Positions 63,586-64,000 of a stretch of DNA of 64,000 nucleotides are shown in pieces. The stretch spans positions 62,001 to 126,000 of the forward strand of contig NZ_AP023361.1 of NCBI RefSeq assembly GCF_014191545.1. The letters run 5' to 3'. How positions within the stretch are numbered: position 1 is the stretch's first letter; every line of letters begins with the position of its first letter. A program made the position numbers and the translations under genes. Source of the DNA: Terrihabitans soli (GTDB lineage: Bacteria; Pseudomonadota; Alphaproteobacteria; Rhizobiales; Methylopilaceae). The notes under the pieces were generated by a model. The model ran no database searches, was not told the DNA's origin, and saw only the letters and a program-made list of their open reading frames with translations.

Positions 63586-64000
63586 ATGCGTCTGATCGTC
63601 GGTACAATCATCGTCTTTGTCTGCGTGTTTGGCGGCTACGCGGCGATGGGCGGTCACCTCGTTGTCCTTTGGCAGCCGTTCGAGTTTGTTATCATCCTCG
63701 GTGCAGCGATCGGCGCCTTCATCATCGGCAACCCCGCGCCGGTGCTCAAGGCCGTGCCCGGCATGCTCGGCACGCTTATGAAGGGCACCAAGTACAAGCA
63801 GGAATGCTATGTCGAACTGCTGGGGATGCAGTATTCCTTGTACAAGCTTGCGAATCAGAAGGGCCTGATCGCGATCGAGCCGCACATCGAAAATCCGGGT
63901 TCTTCGACGCTGTTCAACGCCTTCCCGACTTTTGCAGCGAACCATCATGCGGTCGAGTTCGTCTGCGACTACATGCGCATGGTGACGATGGGCGCCAACA
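63586..64000 (+). CDS. motA: flagellar motor stator protein MotA (N-terminal part)
   Basis: The first 138 codons of MotA, cut by the window edge: MRLIVGTIIVFVCVFGGYAAMGG (first membrane helix), FVIILGAAIGAFIIGN (second), then the cytoplasmic loop KGTKYKQECYVELLGMQYSLYKLANQKG with its charged residues, and NHHAVEFVCDYMRM. MotA with MotB makes the proton channel driving the flagellum. The ATG at 63586 begins the first helix. Presence implies motility, consistent with the chemoreceptor gene. Confidence 0.95.
   Translation, partial: MRLIVGTIIVFVCVFGGYAAMGGHLVVLWQPFEFVIILGAAIGAFIIGNPAPVLKAVPGMLGTLMKGTKYKQECYVELLGMQYSLYKLANQKGLIAIEPHIENPGSSTLFNAFPTFAANHHAVEFVCDYMRMVTMGAN

Overview
The window is a GC-rich alphaproteobacterial chromosome segment, most probably from the order Hyphomicrobiales (Rhizobiales). 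Evidence: the hisB-DUF2628-hisH-hisA-hisF-hisE-coaA order, the complete PhyR/NepR/EcfG general stress response locus, a full TTAA-N7-TTAA CtrA-type box, a Zur-like Fur protein, and the YbbN-like thioredoxin / Lon-substrate-domain / Trm112 trio. Family-level placement is not possible from the sequence alone. Coding density is very high, many genes overlap by ATGA or GTGA, and I see no integrase, transposase, phage gene, CRISPR array or plasmid function, so this reads as core chromosome with small regulatory or efflux cassettes inserted. Layout. 1-5 kb: histidine biosynthesis operon ending in pantothenate kinase. 5-7.6 kb: L,D-transpeptidase, an orphan OmpR-type regulator with a cyclic-nucleotide-binding protein, a VOC protein and exonuclease III. 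7.6-13.6 kb: an intergenic stretch that looks like an undescribed structured small RNA, then LolA, FtsK, and the glnK-amt ammonium operon behind a sigma54-type promoter. 13.7-20.7 kb: TesB, a ubiquinone-type hydroxylase, Trm112/Lon-domain/thioredoxin, pyrophosphatase, FolD, DUF167 and YggT. 20.8-24.4 kb: tRNA-Ala(CGC) and two cyclic-di-GMP proteins, with a CtrA-type site between the second one and a small conserved protein. 24.4-30.5 kb: rpmF, mtgA, DUF2171, ispG, zur, glk, an RluA-family synthase and a lipid-kinase-like gene. 30.5-35 kb: general stress response locus (sensor, ecfG, nepR, phyR) with back-to-back EcfG-type promoters, then a PRC-barrel protein. 35-43 kb: AEC transporter, GluQRS, AlkA, CreA, esterase, HNH protein, DsbB, DedA, a stress-type flavin-binding protein behind an exact EcfG promoter, a TetR/cation-transporter pair and tRNA-Leu(CAA). 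43-49 kb: two small regulator-plus-efflux cassettes, each with a clear palindromic operator. 49-57.6 kb: chemoreceptor, CBS protein (EcfG promoter), a second HisE, a CorC-type membrane protein and the Anbu proteasome-like operon (ATP-grasp, alpha-E, transglutaminase, Anbu). 57.6-64 kb: old yellow enzyme, an omega-aminotransferase plus malonate/methylmalonate-semialdehyde dehydrogenase pair, a PAS protein, an acetyltransferase, a decayed reductase pseudogene and the start of motA. How the parts connect. PhyR sequesters NepR on stress and frees EcfG. At least four EcfG-type promoters can be read here: at nepR, phyR, the PNPOx-like stress gene and the CBS gene, with weaker matches before DUF2171 and the PRC-barrel gene. 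The most unusual items are the candidate small RNA between xth and lolA, the apparently non-catalytic PhyK/PhyP-type sensor, the three-way-junction-like inverted repeats before the HNH gene, the nested 49-bp palindrome before the TetR gene, and the Anbu operon, whose biological role remains poorly understood.
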